In this document: piece by piece, positions 10,430 to 18,960 of the stretch | Layout: every line of letters begins with the position of its first letter | Numbering within the stretch: the first letter of the stretch is position 1 | Source of the DNA: Methylophilaceae bacterium | Lineage (GTDB): Bacteria > Pseudomonadota > Gammaproteobacteria > Burkholderiales > Methylophilaceae | Assembly: GCA_028342535.1 (NCBI GenBank) | Contig: JAOLWQ010000001.1 | Coordinates: 248,001 to 312,000 of the forward strand | DNA length: 64,000 nt | Direction: 5' to 3' | Translations under genes and position numbers: made by a program | Notes under the pieces: model-generated | The model's database searches: none | Told to the model about the DNA's origin: nothing | The model's input: the letters and a program-made list of their open reading frames with translations, nothing else

Positions 10430-10639
10430 ATGAATAATAATTTAGTTACTATGGCCAACCAAATTGGAGGTTTTTTTAAAAGCTACCCGGATAAAGAGCA
10501 GGCTACGAAAGATATTGCTGGGCATATGAAGAAATTCTGGCCACCTATTATGCGAAAAGAAATAGCTGATTATGTTGCATCATCAAAAGAAAATTTACTG
10601 GATGATATGGTTAATGATGCAGTAAAAAAATATTTATAA
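10430..10639 (+). CDS. fdsD: Formate dehydrogenase delta subunit
   Basis: 69 aa, LVTMANQIGGFFKSYPDKEQATKDIAGHMKKFWPPIMRKEI typical of FdsD; last gene of fds operon. Confidence 0.9.
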   Translation: MNNNLVTMANQIGGFFKSYPDKEQATKDIAGHMKKFWPPIMRKEIADYVASSKENLLDDMVNDAVKKYL

Positions 10640-10641
10640 AG

Positions 10642-12288
10642 CTAACGATTAGTTTCTTTAGCTAGTAAAACAAAATAATTTTTATCTATTAAGCGCCTAC
10701 CTTTCCAAATTTCCCCCCACAATCTATATTCTGCTGGTATATTTTTCTCTTCAGTTAGTGATACTAATGCTAGCCTACAATCTTTATTTTCTAAATTCGG
10801 ATTAGTGCCTTTAATTCCAGAATAGTAATGTAATAAGTCGATTTGACTATCAGATAGATTGTTAACATAGACACAAGTTGAGCTCTTTATAAGTTGTTGT
10901 TTAACGTCAGTGAAAATTAGCTTGTATTCTTTACGATTATCAATAAATGGCCCCCATAGGGTTATTAATGTTACCCATACCATTGTTATCCCTAATGCCC
11001 AGTTTGAGATTGCTGATCGGTTAGTTATTTTAAATTTAATAATTGAAACTAACCATAGCGATGTTATCACTAAAGCAAATATGAAACTAAATAATTCAAA
11101 TTCAGCTACATAGTTTGAGGATTGATAAAACATACGATCATATATTATTTCAGGCATTGTAAACATCATTGCAAACCAACCTAACCAAATTAGAAAGCCA
11201 ATAAAACCAAAAATTAATATACCAAACCAATTCAAAGCGCTTGAGGTCCCTCTATTTAATCTATCAATTCCGCCAACAGCAATAAGCGATAATGGAATAG
11301 TGAATGGAATGAGGTTTGTTTGGTTGGCTTGCCCTGTAGTAGAAATTATTATTAATAAAACTGAAAAGAAAATAATTGGGATTTGTAGCTTTCTTTGACT
11401 TAATATTAATCGGTAATCTTTAGTGATAAGCCAAATTGCAAGCGGAAGAGCTGGCCAAGTAAACCATAAAACTCCCTGTAGGTGATACTTAAATAATAAC
11501 TCAGGTGAGAACTTTATTATTTTTATCCAGGATAAAAAAAGTTCTGGCTCTAGGTAGTTAAATGAATATAACCATGGACTGATTACTAGGATAGCTATAG
11601 TTGCAGATATACTAATGAATATAAAATACCTTTTATTTCTCCAATTTTTAAAAATCAGTAAAAACAAAGACGATAAAAAAATAACTACTAGAGGAATCAT
11701 TCCACCTGATAAAAATGCCACTCCTGAACCAAAGCCAAGAACCATACTGGCCCGAAAAGGCCTTCGAAAATATAATGAAAAAGCATATAGAGCCATTGTG
11801 TAACCAAGAAGTGTTGCTATTTCTGGCATTAAGCTATGAATATTTAATATTAAACCAACTGAACCTAAAAAAATTAAACCAGCTTGACGACCAAATCCTT
11901 GACCCCATAATTCTCTTGTCATCAACCCAAGACTTGTTAATGTTAAGCTAATCCATAAAATATTTGATAATCTGGCTGCATCATGCAACGTTAGTAGGGG
12001 TGAAAAAATTTTACCAAATACTGCAGCAATATAAGGATACAAAGGAGGATGCGTTATTATATTTTCACTTGCAGCCATTGGAAGAATTATATGATTATTT
12101 TGAATGATATCTAAAATAATACTAATTGAGGTCGATTCTAATGGGCGCCATGGCTCATGTCCAATTAAGCCAGTGAAGAGAAAAATTAGAGTTAATACAA
12201 AAAACAAATGTAATTTTGTTTTTTCCCCAAGATTTTTTCTTGGCGTTGACATATTTCCTTGCCAGTCGTGATCAAGATCAAATTTCAT
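10642..12288 (-). CDS. Membrane glycosyltransferase, ArnT/PMT-like
   Basis: Multiple hydrophobic helices; GHEPWRPLESTSISIILDIIQ...HPPLYPYIAAVFGKIF as in PMT_2/ArnT-like transferases. Confidence 0.75.
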   Translation of the reverse strand: MKFDLDHDWQGNMSTPRKNLGEKTKLHLFFVLTLIFLFTGLIGHEPWRPLESTSISIILDIIQNNHIILPMAASENIITHPPLYPYIAAVFGKIFSPLLTLHDAARLSNILWISLTLTSLGLMTRELWGQGFGRQAGLIFLGSVGLILNIHSLMPEIATLLGYTMALYAFSLYFRRPFRASMVLGFGSGVAFLSGGMIPLVVIFLSSLFLLIFKNWRNKRYFIFISISATIAILVISPWLYSFNYLEPELFLSWIKIIKFSPELLFKYHLQGVLWFTWPALPLAIWLITKDYRLILSQRKLQIPIIFFSVLLIIISTTGQANQTNLIPFTIPLSLIAVGGIDRLNRGTSSALNWFGILIFGFIGFLIWLGWFAMMFTMPEIIYDRMFYQSSNYVAEFELFSFIFALVITSLWLVSIIKFKITNRSAISNWALGITMVWVTLITLWGPFIDNRKEYKLIFTDVKQQLIKSSTCVYVNNLSDSQIDLLHYYSGIKGTNPNLENKDCRLALVSLTEEKNIPAEYRLWGEIWKGRRLIDKNYFVLLAKETNR

Positions 12289-12309
12289 ATTAATTTAATC
12301 ATATACAAA

Positions 12310-12336
12310 AAAAAGCAGCTTAGCTGCTTTTTTTTT
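12310..12336 (-). terminator. Putative Rho-independent terminator downstream of rpmE (bidirectional A/T tracts)
   Basis: aaaaaaaagcagct-tagctgctttttttt inverted repeat flanked by A and T tracts. Confidence 0.75.
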
Positions 12337-12363
12337 AATGCATATAATATAAAGTAAATAATT

Positions 12364-12564
12364 TTACATTCCGTATTTTTTCTTGAATTTTTCAACTCTA
12401 CCAGCTGTATCAAGAATTTTTTGTTTTCCAGTGTAAAAAGGATGACATAAAGAACAAACTTCGATAGTCATATCTTTACCAATAGTTGACTGTGTTTTAA
12501 ACTTATTACCACAACTACAGGCTACATTAATTTCTGGATAATTAGGATGTGTATCTTTTTTCAT
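12364..12564 (-). CDS. rpmE: 50S ribosomal protein bL31, zinc-binding (C+) type
   Basis: [22 protein letters not shown]...[31 protein letters not shown]. Confidence 0.97.
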   Translation of the reverse strand: MKKDTHPNYPEINVACSCGNKFKTQSTIGKDMTIEVCSLCHPFYTGKQKILDTAGRVEKFKKKYGM

Positions 12565-12640
12565 AATAATTTATAATCTTTTGAATTTAAGAACTGAATT
12601 ATCATTGATATTTTCAAAAAAATCAATGATTTGTTTAGGT

Positions 12641-13897
12641 TTACTTCCTCATACTGTTAAAGAAGTCATCATTGTTTTTAGTTGATTTGACTTTGTCTAA
12701 AAGGAATTCCATTGCTTCTACATCTTCCATTGGGTAAAGTAGCTTTCTTAAAACCCAAATCTTTTGTAAAATTTCTTGAGGGATTAATAATTCTTCTCTA
12801 CGTGTACCCGACTTGTTTACATTGATTGCTGGATATGTTCTTTTTTCAGCCATTTTACGATCAAGATGAATCTCCATATTTCCAGTACCTTTAAATTCTT
12901 CGTATATCACGTCATCCATTCGAGATCCGGTATCAACTAAAGCTGTAGCAATTATCGTTAAAGAGCCACCCTCTTCAATATTTCTAGCTGCTCCAAAAAA
13001 ACGTTTTGGTTTCTGGAGCGCATTTGCATCAACGCCACCAGTCAGAACTTTTCCTGAAGAAGGTATTACTGTATTGTAAGCTCTTGCAAGTCTTGTAATT
13101 GAGTCAAGAAGAATTACAACATCTTTTTTATGCTCAATTAATCTTTTTGCTTTTTCAAGAACCATATCTGCTACTTGGACATGCCTTGTTGCTGGTTCAT
13201 CGAAGGTTGATGCAACTACTTCGCCTTTGACAGAACGGGTCATTTCTGTAACCTCTTCAGGTCTCTCATCTATTAACAAGACAATTAGAGAAACATCTGG
13301 GTGATTTGAGGTTATTGCGTGAGCAATATTTTGTAACATAACAGTTTTACCACTCTTTGGGCTTGCAACTATCAATCCCCTCTGCCCTTTTCCTATAGGA
13401 GCTATCATATCAATCACTCTACTTGTATTATTCTCCTCACCTCCTGAGTCTCTTTCAAGAGTTAGTGGTTCAGTTGGGAATAAAGGGGTGAGATTTTCGA
13501 ATAGAATTTTATTTTTTGTATTTTCTGGAGCGTCGTTATTAACTTTATCCACTTTAACTAAAGCAAAATACCGCTCACTATCTTTCGGTGTTCTAATTTC
13601 ACCCTCAATGGTGTCTCCAGTATGAAGGTTAAATCGTCTAATTTGGGATGGTGATACATAAATATCATCCGTACCAGCCAAGTATGATGCTGCAGCTGAT
13701 CTTAAAAATCCAAAACCATCCTGAAGAACTTCTAATGTGCCATCACCAAATAACGTATCGCCATTTTTTGCTTTATTTTTTAGAATCGCAAATATAAGAT
13801 CTTGTTTACGCATTCTTCCTGTATTTTCTATCTTATCTGCAATTGCTAAATCAACAATTTCAGAAACGGGTAAGTGTTTTAAGTCAGATAAATGCAT
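12641..13897 (-). CDS. rho: Transcription termination factor Rho
   Basis: [62 protein letters not shown] start preferred over upstream ATG at 13954, which overlaps trxA. Confidence 0.96.
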   Translation of the reverse strand: MHLSDLKHLPVSEIVDLAIADKIENTGRMRKQDLIFAILKNKAKNGDTLFGDGTLEVLQDGFGFLRSAAASYLAGTDDIYVSPSQIRRFNLHTGDTIEGEIRTPKDSERYFALVKVDKVNNDAPENTKNKILFENLTPLFPTEPLTLERDSGGEENNTSRVIDMIAPIGKGQRGLIVASPKSGKTVMLQNIAHAITSNHPDVSLIVLLIDERPEEVTEMTRSVKGEVVASTFDEPATRHVQVADMVLEKAKRLIEHKKDVVILLDSITRLARAYNTVIPSSGKVLTGGVDANALQKPKRFFGAARNIEEGGSLTIIATALVDTGSRMDDVIYEEFKGTGNMEIHLDRKMAEKRTYPAINVNKSGTRREELLIPQEILQKIWVLRKLLYPMEDVEAMEFLLDKVKSTKNNDDFFNSMRK

Positions 13898-13901
13898 ATA
13901 T

Positions 13902-14228
13902 TTATAAAATACTATCGATAAAAGCTGTAAGTTGCGATTTTGACAAGGCGCCAACTTTTGTGGCCTCTACATTTCCATTTTTAAAAATCATTAAAGTGGG
14001 AATTCCACGAACACCATATTTTTGAGGAGTTTTTTGATTGTCATCGATATTAACTTTAGATATTTTTAATTTCCCAGCATATTCAGCTGTAAGAGAATCT
14101 AAAATAGGAGCTATCATTTTGCACGGCTCACACCATGGTGCCCAGTAATCTACCAAGACTGGAATGTTTGATTTTAATACTTCTTCTTCAAAGGTTTCAT
14201 CAGTTAGATGAGAAATGGTATCACTCAT
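13902..14228 (-). CDS. trxA: Thioredoxin
   Basis: [16 protein letters not shown] active site, [15 protein letters not shown]. Confidence 0.95.
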   Translation of the reverse strand: MSDTISHLTDETFEEEVLKSNIPVLVDYWAPWCEPCKMIAPILDSLTAEYAGKLKISKVNIDDNQKTPQKYGVRGIPTLMIFKNGNVEATKVGALSKSQLTAFIDSIL

Positions 14229-14328
14229 ATTTTATTTAGGTACTTTTTTAAAATTTTTAGTTTGAGGTATTTAGGGTTATTGATATTTATTGCTTGAAAA
14301 CAAATGATAATGCAAAAAAATATTATAA

Positions 14329-14922
14329 TCAATATTTATTTTTAAAGCTCTCATCCAATTCAAATAAAGGAACAACTAACTTAACCCCTTTTGATGATTT
14401 AGCAATTTGAATTGCTTCATCAGCTTCTTTGTTATTAACTATACCAAGCAGATATATAACATCGTTCTCTGTCATAATTTTTACATGTAAAGGATGAACT
14501 TCATTTTTTAATTCTAGAAATAATCTTGTTTTAACATTGCTTGTAGTTATTGTATCTTTTGCTCTTTGTTTTAGTTTATTGACTTTACTAACTTCAATTT
14601 TATTATGAACTGTTTTAACATTTTCTAATTTTGACAGTACATCAGTTATTTTGTTTTTTACTTCTTCATTGGGCACTTGACCCACTATAACAATGGCTTT
14701 ATTGAAAACTGCTATATTAAAATGACTTTTTTGTTTCTGATTATCGACAATCTCTTGAACTGGAGCCCATGTCGACATAAATATTTTATTGTCCGAGATT
14801 TGGACTTCAGTTGATCTTCTATCTGCTATTGATGAAGGAATTGCCAATATCGTTGATGGAGCACATCCTACCAATTGGGTGATAAATATAATAAAAAGTA
14901 TGAAAAGCTTGTATGATTTCAT
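14329..14922 (-). CDS. BON-domain lipoprotein (DolP/YraP-like)
   Basis: Lipoprotein signal ITQLVGCAPS, two BON-like segments; divergent from rsmI. Confidence 0.78.
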   Translation of the reverse strand: MKSYKLFILFIIFITQLVGCAPSTILAIPSSIADRRSTEVQISDNKIFMSTWAPVQEIVDNQKQKSHFNIAVFNKAIVIVGQVPNEEVKNKITDVLSKLENVKTVHNKIEVSKVNKLKQRAKDTITTSNVKTRLFLELKNEVHPLHVKIMTENDVIYLLGIVNNKEADEAIQIAKSSKGVKLVVPLFELDESFKNKY

Positions 14923-14988
14923 TAATAATTATTATATAGCTAAAAAAATTTTTTAGAAACTAAATTAAATAAATCTTAAATATTTATT

Positions 14989-15825
14989 ATGGATACTTGT
15001 TTATATCTTGTTGCAACACCAATTGGAAATCTTGAAGATATAACTTTAAGAGCTATAGAAATATTGAAAAAAGTTGATTTAGTTGCTTGCGAAGACACAA
15101 GAACAACCAACAGATTATTGGCCCATTACGGTATTAAAAAAAAATTAATATCCTTTCATCAGCATAATGAAAAAAATAAAACTGAATTTTTAGTAAATGA
15201 ACTTTCAAATGGAAAATCAATTGCCTATACTTCTGATGCAGGAACCCCTGCCATAAGTGATCCTGGGGCCTTCTTGGTAAATCAAGCATTAAAGTTAGGC
15301 ATTAAAGTTTCACCAATACCTGGACCATCTTCGCTTGCAACAGCTTTTTCTGTATCGGGGATTGAGTCAACGCATTTTCAATTTTATGGCTTCCTCCCCA
15401 ATACAGCTAGTAAATCTAAGAAATTGCTCCAGAAGATATACAGCCAGACACTACCCACAATTATTTTTGAATCCCCTCATAGAGTTTTAAAAACTTTGTC
15501 TTTAGTGGAAAATATTTTTGGCCCTATGCATGAAATATTTATTGCCAGAGAGCTTACTAAAATCTATGAAACAATCTATAAAGATGAGGTTAAGTCTATA
15601 ATAGAGAGATTAGAAAGTCATCCTAAAGAGCAAAAGGGAGAATTTGTGATTATTTTAACTCCACCAATGAAGGAAATTGAAAATAATGAAACGATACCTA
15701 TAAATGAAGCATTAAAATTAATGATGAAGGAGTTACCTTTAAATCAATCGGTAAAACTTATTTCTTCAATATTTAAAAAAAATAAAAAGCAAGTTTATAA
15801 TCAAGCATTGGAAATAAAAAAATGA
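14989..15825 (+). CDS. rsmI: 16S rRNA 2'-O-ribose C1402 methyltransferase RsmI
   Basis: LYLVATPIGNLEDITLRAIEIL, ACEDTRTTNRLL, TSDAGTPAISDPG. Confidence 0.95.
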   Translation: MDTCLYLVATPIGNLEDITLRAIEILKKVDLVACEDTRTTNRLLAHYGIKKKLISFHQHNEKNKTEFLVNELSNGKSIAYTSDAGTPAISDPGAFLVNQALKLGIKVSPIPGPSSLATAFSVSGIESTHFQFYGFLPNTASKSKKLLQKIYSQTLPTIIFESPHRVLKTLSLVENIFGPMHEIFIARELTKIYETIYKDEVKSIIERLESHPKEQKGEFVIILTPPMKEIENNETIPINEALKLMMKELPLNQSVKLISSIFKKNKKQVYNQALEIKK

Positions 15826-16856
15826 CTGAATTAATTATTATAAAGCCTGATGATATGCATCTTCATCTTCGAGAGGGAGACATACTTAAGTATGCCTGTA
15901 AAGATACTGCAAAACAATTTGCTAGGGCAATTGTTATGCCGAACTTACAAGCCCCAATTATAAGTGTCGATCAAGCCGAAAAATATTATCTGGATATAAA
16001 AAAGAATGTTGGAATCTATAATTTTGAACCATTAATGACTCTTTTTTTTACTGATTTATTAAATAGCGATGAAATTAAAAAAGTAAGTGACTCTGAGATC
16101 GTTCATGGCATTAAGCTTTACCCATCAGGAGTGACGACTAATTCTGATAATGGAATTGATTCAATTGAAAAGTGTTTTAATATTTTTGAATTAATGCAGA
16201 AGCATGAAGTACCATTATTAATCCATGGTGAGACAAATGATAAAAGTGTAGATATCTTTGACAGAGAAAAAGTTTTTATTGATAGACATTTAAGTCAAAT
16301 ACATAGTAAATTTCCAGACCTTAGAATTGTATTTGAACACATATCCACCAAGGAAGCGGTTGATTTTGTTATAGGTACAAATGATAAAGTAGGTGCAACA
16401 ATTACTCCACAACATATACTTTTAGATAGAAATGACCTTCTTTCAGGTGGTATTAAGCCACACCATTATTGTTTACCCATACTTAAAAGAACAGAGGACC
16501 GTTTAGCAATAATAAAGGCAGCCGTCTCTGGATCGCAAAAATTCTTCTTAGGTACTGATAGTGCGCCTCATTTTAGACACCAAAAAGAAAGTAGTTGTGG
16601 GTGTGCAGGAATTTATTCTGCAGTTTGTGCAATCGAGTTATATGCTTCAATTTTTGAATCAGAAAACGCATTAGATAAGCTTGAAAATTTTAGTAGTAAG
16701 TTCGGAGCTGAATTTTATAAGTTACCTTACAATGATTTAAAGATAAAGCTAATAAAGAAAGAATTTCAGATACCAGATAAAATTAAAATTGGTACTGAAG
16801 AAATCATACCTCTTTTTGCTGGTGAAACTTTGCCTTGGCAATTATCTGAAATATAA
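15822..16856 (+). CDS. pyrC: Dihydroorotase
   Basis: IIKPDDMHLHLREGD, VMPNLQAP, KLYPSGVTTNSD, GTDSAPH. Confidence 0.95.
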   Translation: MTELIIIKPDDMHLHLREGDILKYACKDTAKQFARAIVMPNLQAPIISVDQAEKYYLDIKKNVGIYNFEPLMTLFFTDLLNSDEIKKVSDSEIVHGIKLYPSGVTTNSDNGIDSIEKCFNIFELMQKHEVPLLIHGETNDKSVDIFDREKVFIDRHLSQIHSKFPDLRIVFEHISTKEAVDFVIGTNDKVGATITPQHILLDRNDLLSGGIKPHHYCLPILKRTEDRLAIIKAAVSGSQKFFLGTDSAPHFRHQKESSCGCAGIYSAVCAIELYASIFESENALDKLENFSSKFGAEFYKLPYNDLKIKLIKKEFQIPDKIKIGTEEIIPLFAGETLPWQLSEI

Positions 16857-16878
16857 CTAAAAGTGTTAAAATAGTAAC

Positions 16879-17167
16879 TTAAGTTGACTAGGCAGTCGCT
16901 ATATAGTTTTCTATATAGAGGAAAGTCCGGGCTCCATAGAGCAGAGTGATGGCTAACAGCCATACGCCGCGAGGTGAGGAATAGGGCCACAGAGACGAGC
17001 GTATTTAGTTACGGTGAAACGCGGTAACCTCCACTCGGAGCAAGGCCAAATAGGGTAGCATTGACACGGCTCGTGTTGCTACCGGGTAGGCTGCTTGAGC
17101 ATGCGAGTAATTGCATGCCTAGATGAATGACTGTCCAAGACAGAACCCGGCTTAACGGTCAACTTAA
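16879..17167 (+). ncRNA. rnpB: RNase P RNA (bacterial type A)
   Basis: Contains gaggaaagtccgggctccatagagcagagtg, acggtgaaacgcggtaacctcc and gacagaacccggctta; closing P1 helix ttaagttgac/gtcaacttaa at the two ends. Confidence 0.95.
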
Positions 17168-17205
17168 ACTTATATCTAACTAATTGATGAATAAAGAAAA
17201 AAGTT

Positions 17206-17235
17206 AAAAAAGCGCTTGCAAAGCGCTTTTTTTTT
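17206..17235 (+). terminator. Rho-independent terminator after rnpB
   Basis: aaaaaagcgctt-gca-aagcgctttttttt: stem with 8-T tract. Confidence 0.88.
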
Positions 17236-17252
17236 GCTTATAGTGCACTTGT

Positions 17253-17277
17253 AAGGGAAAAAGTGGTTATTTGTGGG
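17253..17277 (+). promoter_or_regulatory. Candidate MraZ-box repeats upstream of mraZ
   Basis: aaggg (17253), gtggt (17263), gtggg (17273) at exact 10-bp spacing, resembling TGGGN repeats with 5-nt spacers bound by MraZ. Confidence 0.5.
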
Positions 17278-17334
17278 AAATTATTAAACGAGACTAAGGG
17301 CGTTCAGTAATTTCCCATCTTTTTAGGTGTACAT

Positions 17335-17772
17335 ATGTTTAAAGGGGCAACACTACTAAATATTGACGGAAAGAACAGGTTAGCAATTCCAACAAAGTAT
17401 CGCGAGGAATTATTAACTGGCTCATTAGTATTGACTGCTCACCCTCATGGATGCCTCCTTCTATACCCAATTGCTGCATGGAGACCTATACAGGAAAAAA
17501 TAATGCAGCTTTCAAGTTTTGATAAAAAATCAAGTGGATTACAAAGGCTATTAGTTGGCTATGCTGAAGATTTATCTTCTGATAATGCTGGAAGATTATT
17601 AATTTCTTCTGCATTAAGAGATTATGCATCCATTGATAAGAGCTTAATGTTTGTAGGACAAGGAAGCCATTTTGAGTTATGGAGCAAAGAGAACTGGACT
17701 AAACAAATTAAACAAATAAAGATTAATGATAAAGGCGAGCTTCCTGATGAGTTAGGAGGTTTTTCTTTATGA
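17335..17772 (+). CDS. mraZ: Transcriptional regulator MraZ
   Basis: MFKGATLLNIDGKNRLAIPTKYREEL; first gene of dcw cluster. Confidence 0.96.
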   Translation: MFKGATLLNIDGKNRLAIPTKYREELLTGSLVLTAHPHGCLLLYPIAAWRPIQEKIMQLSSFDKKSSGLQRLLVGYAEDLSSDNAGRLLISSALRDYASIDKSLMFVGQGSHFELWSKENWTKQIKQIKINDKGELPDELGGFSL

Positions 17773-18706
17773 CAATTTATTCTCATATCCCTGTGATGCT
17801 AAAAGAGGCTATTGATGCTTTATCTGTAAAGCCAAACGGAACTTATTTAGATTGCACTTTTGGTAGAGGGGGGCATTCAAGTGAAATTTTAAAGCTTCTC
17901 AGTAATAAAGGAAGATTGATAGCTTTCGACAAGGATCTGGATGCAATTAATGAAGGAAAAAAAATATCAGATAAGAGATTTGAAATAGAGCACTGCACCT
18001 TTTCGGAGATAGAAAAAATATTAAAAAAAAAAATATTAAAAAATTGGATGGCATATTAATGGATTTAGGTATTTCATCTCCACAAGTAGATGAAGCTAAA
18101 AGAGGCTTTAGCTTTAGATTTGATGCAATATTAGATATGAGAATGAATCAAACTAAAGGGATAACTGCTGCAGATATAATTAATACATATGAAGAAAAAG
18201 ATTTAATACATGCTTTAAAAACCTATGGCGAGGAAAAATTTGCTAGAAAGATAGTAAAAGCAATAATTGAACATCGGGAAACAAAAGGGCCAATAACAAT
18301 GACATTAGAATTGGCTGAATTAATAAAAAACACAGTCCCTAAGAGAGATTTAAAAAAAGATCCAGCAACAAAAACATTTCAAGCGTTGAGAATACTAGTC
18401 AACAAAGAAATGGAGGAGCTAGAGAATACTCTGCCAACGGTTTTTAATTATTTAAAACCTAAAGCTCGGTTAGTAGTTATTAGCTTTCATTCTTTAGAGG
18501 ATCGAATCGTAAAAAATTATACTAAACATAAAATAAAGACTGATTTTATTCCAAAAAATATTCCTATCAAGGCATCTGAAATAAAGCTAGCTCCTTTTAA
18601 GATTGTCCAAAAAATGAGCACACCAACACTTGAAGAGATTGAAAGAAATCCAAGATCAAGAAGTGCAAAATTGAGAGTAATAGAAAAAGTAATGGAGGCA
18701 ACATGA
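17769..18706 (+). CDS. rsmH: 16S rRNA (cytosine1402-N4)-methyltransferase RsmH, interrupted by a -1 frame change at an 11-A tract (17769..18059 joined in a different frame to about 18044..18706)
   Basis: N-terminal part HIPVMLKEAIDALSVKPNGTYLDCTFGRGGHS and C-terminal part LDGILMDLGISSPQVDEAKRGFSFR...FHSLEDRIVK are consecutive parts of one RsmH; frame switches at 18023-18033. Confidence 0.92.
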
Positions 18707-18960
18707 AATTAAACTTAATTTTATTTGTTGTTTTAATAATTTGCGCTCTAACAACAGTTAATTTTAAACATTTAACGAGAAACAGTTTTGCAGAATTAGA
18801 TGAAGAAAATAAAAATACTTTGGATTTAAAAGATCAGCAAACAATGTTAAGGATAGAAGAATCATCTGAATCAAGAATTGAAATTATTGAGCAAATAGCA
18901 AAGCAAAAAATAAATATGTACATTCCAAGTAAAGAAGAAAAAAAAGTGATAATTAGATGA
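18703..18960 (+). CDS. ftsL: Cell division protein FtsL
   Basis: Small single-TM protein between rsmH and ftsI with coiled-coil segment. Confidence 0.85.
   Translation: MKLNLILFVVLIICALTTVNFKHLTRNSFAELDEENKNTLDLKDQQTMLRIEESSESRIEIIEQIAKQKINMYIPSKEEKKVIIR

Noticed and set aside
16766-16990. Minus-strand ORF of 74 aa
   Set aside because: Overlaps the pyrC end and the rnpB RNA gene on the opposite strand; spurious.
17236-17334. Possible extra small gene between rnpB and mraZ
   Set aside because: No supported ORF; better explained as mraZ promoter/leader.
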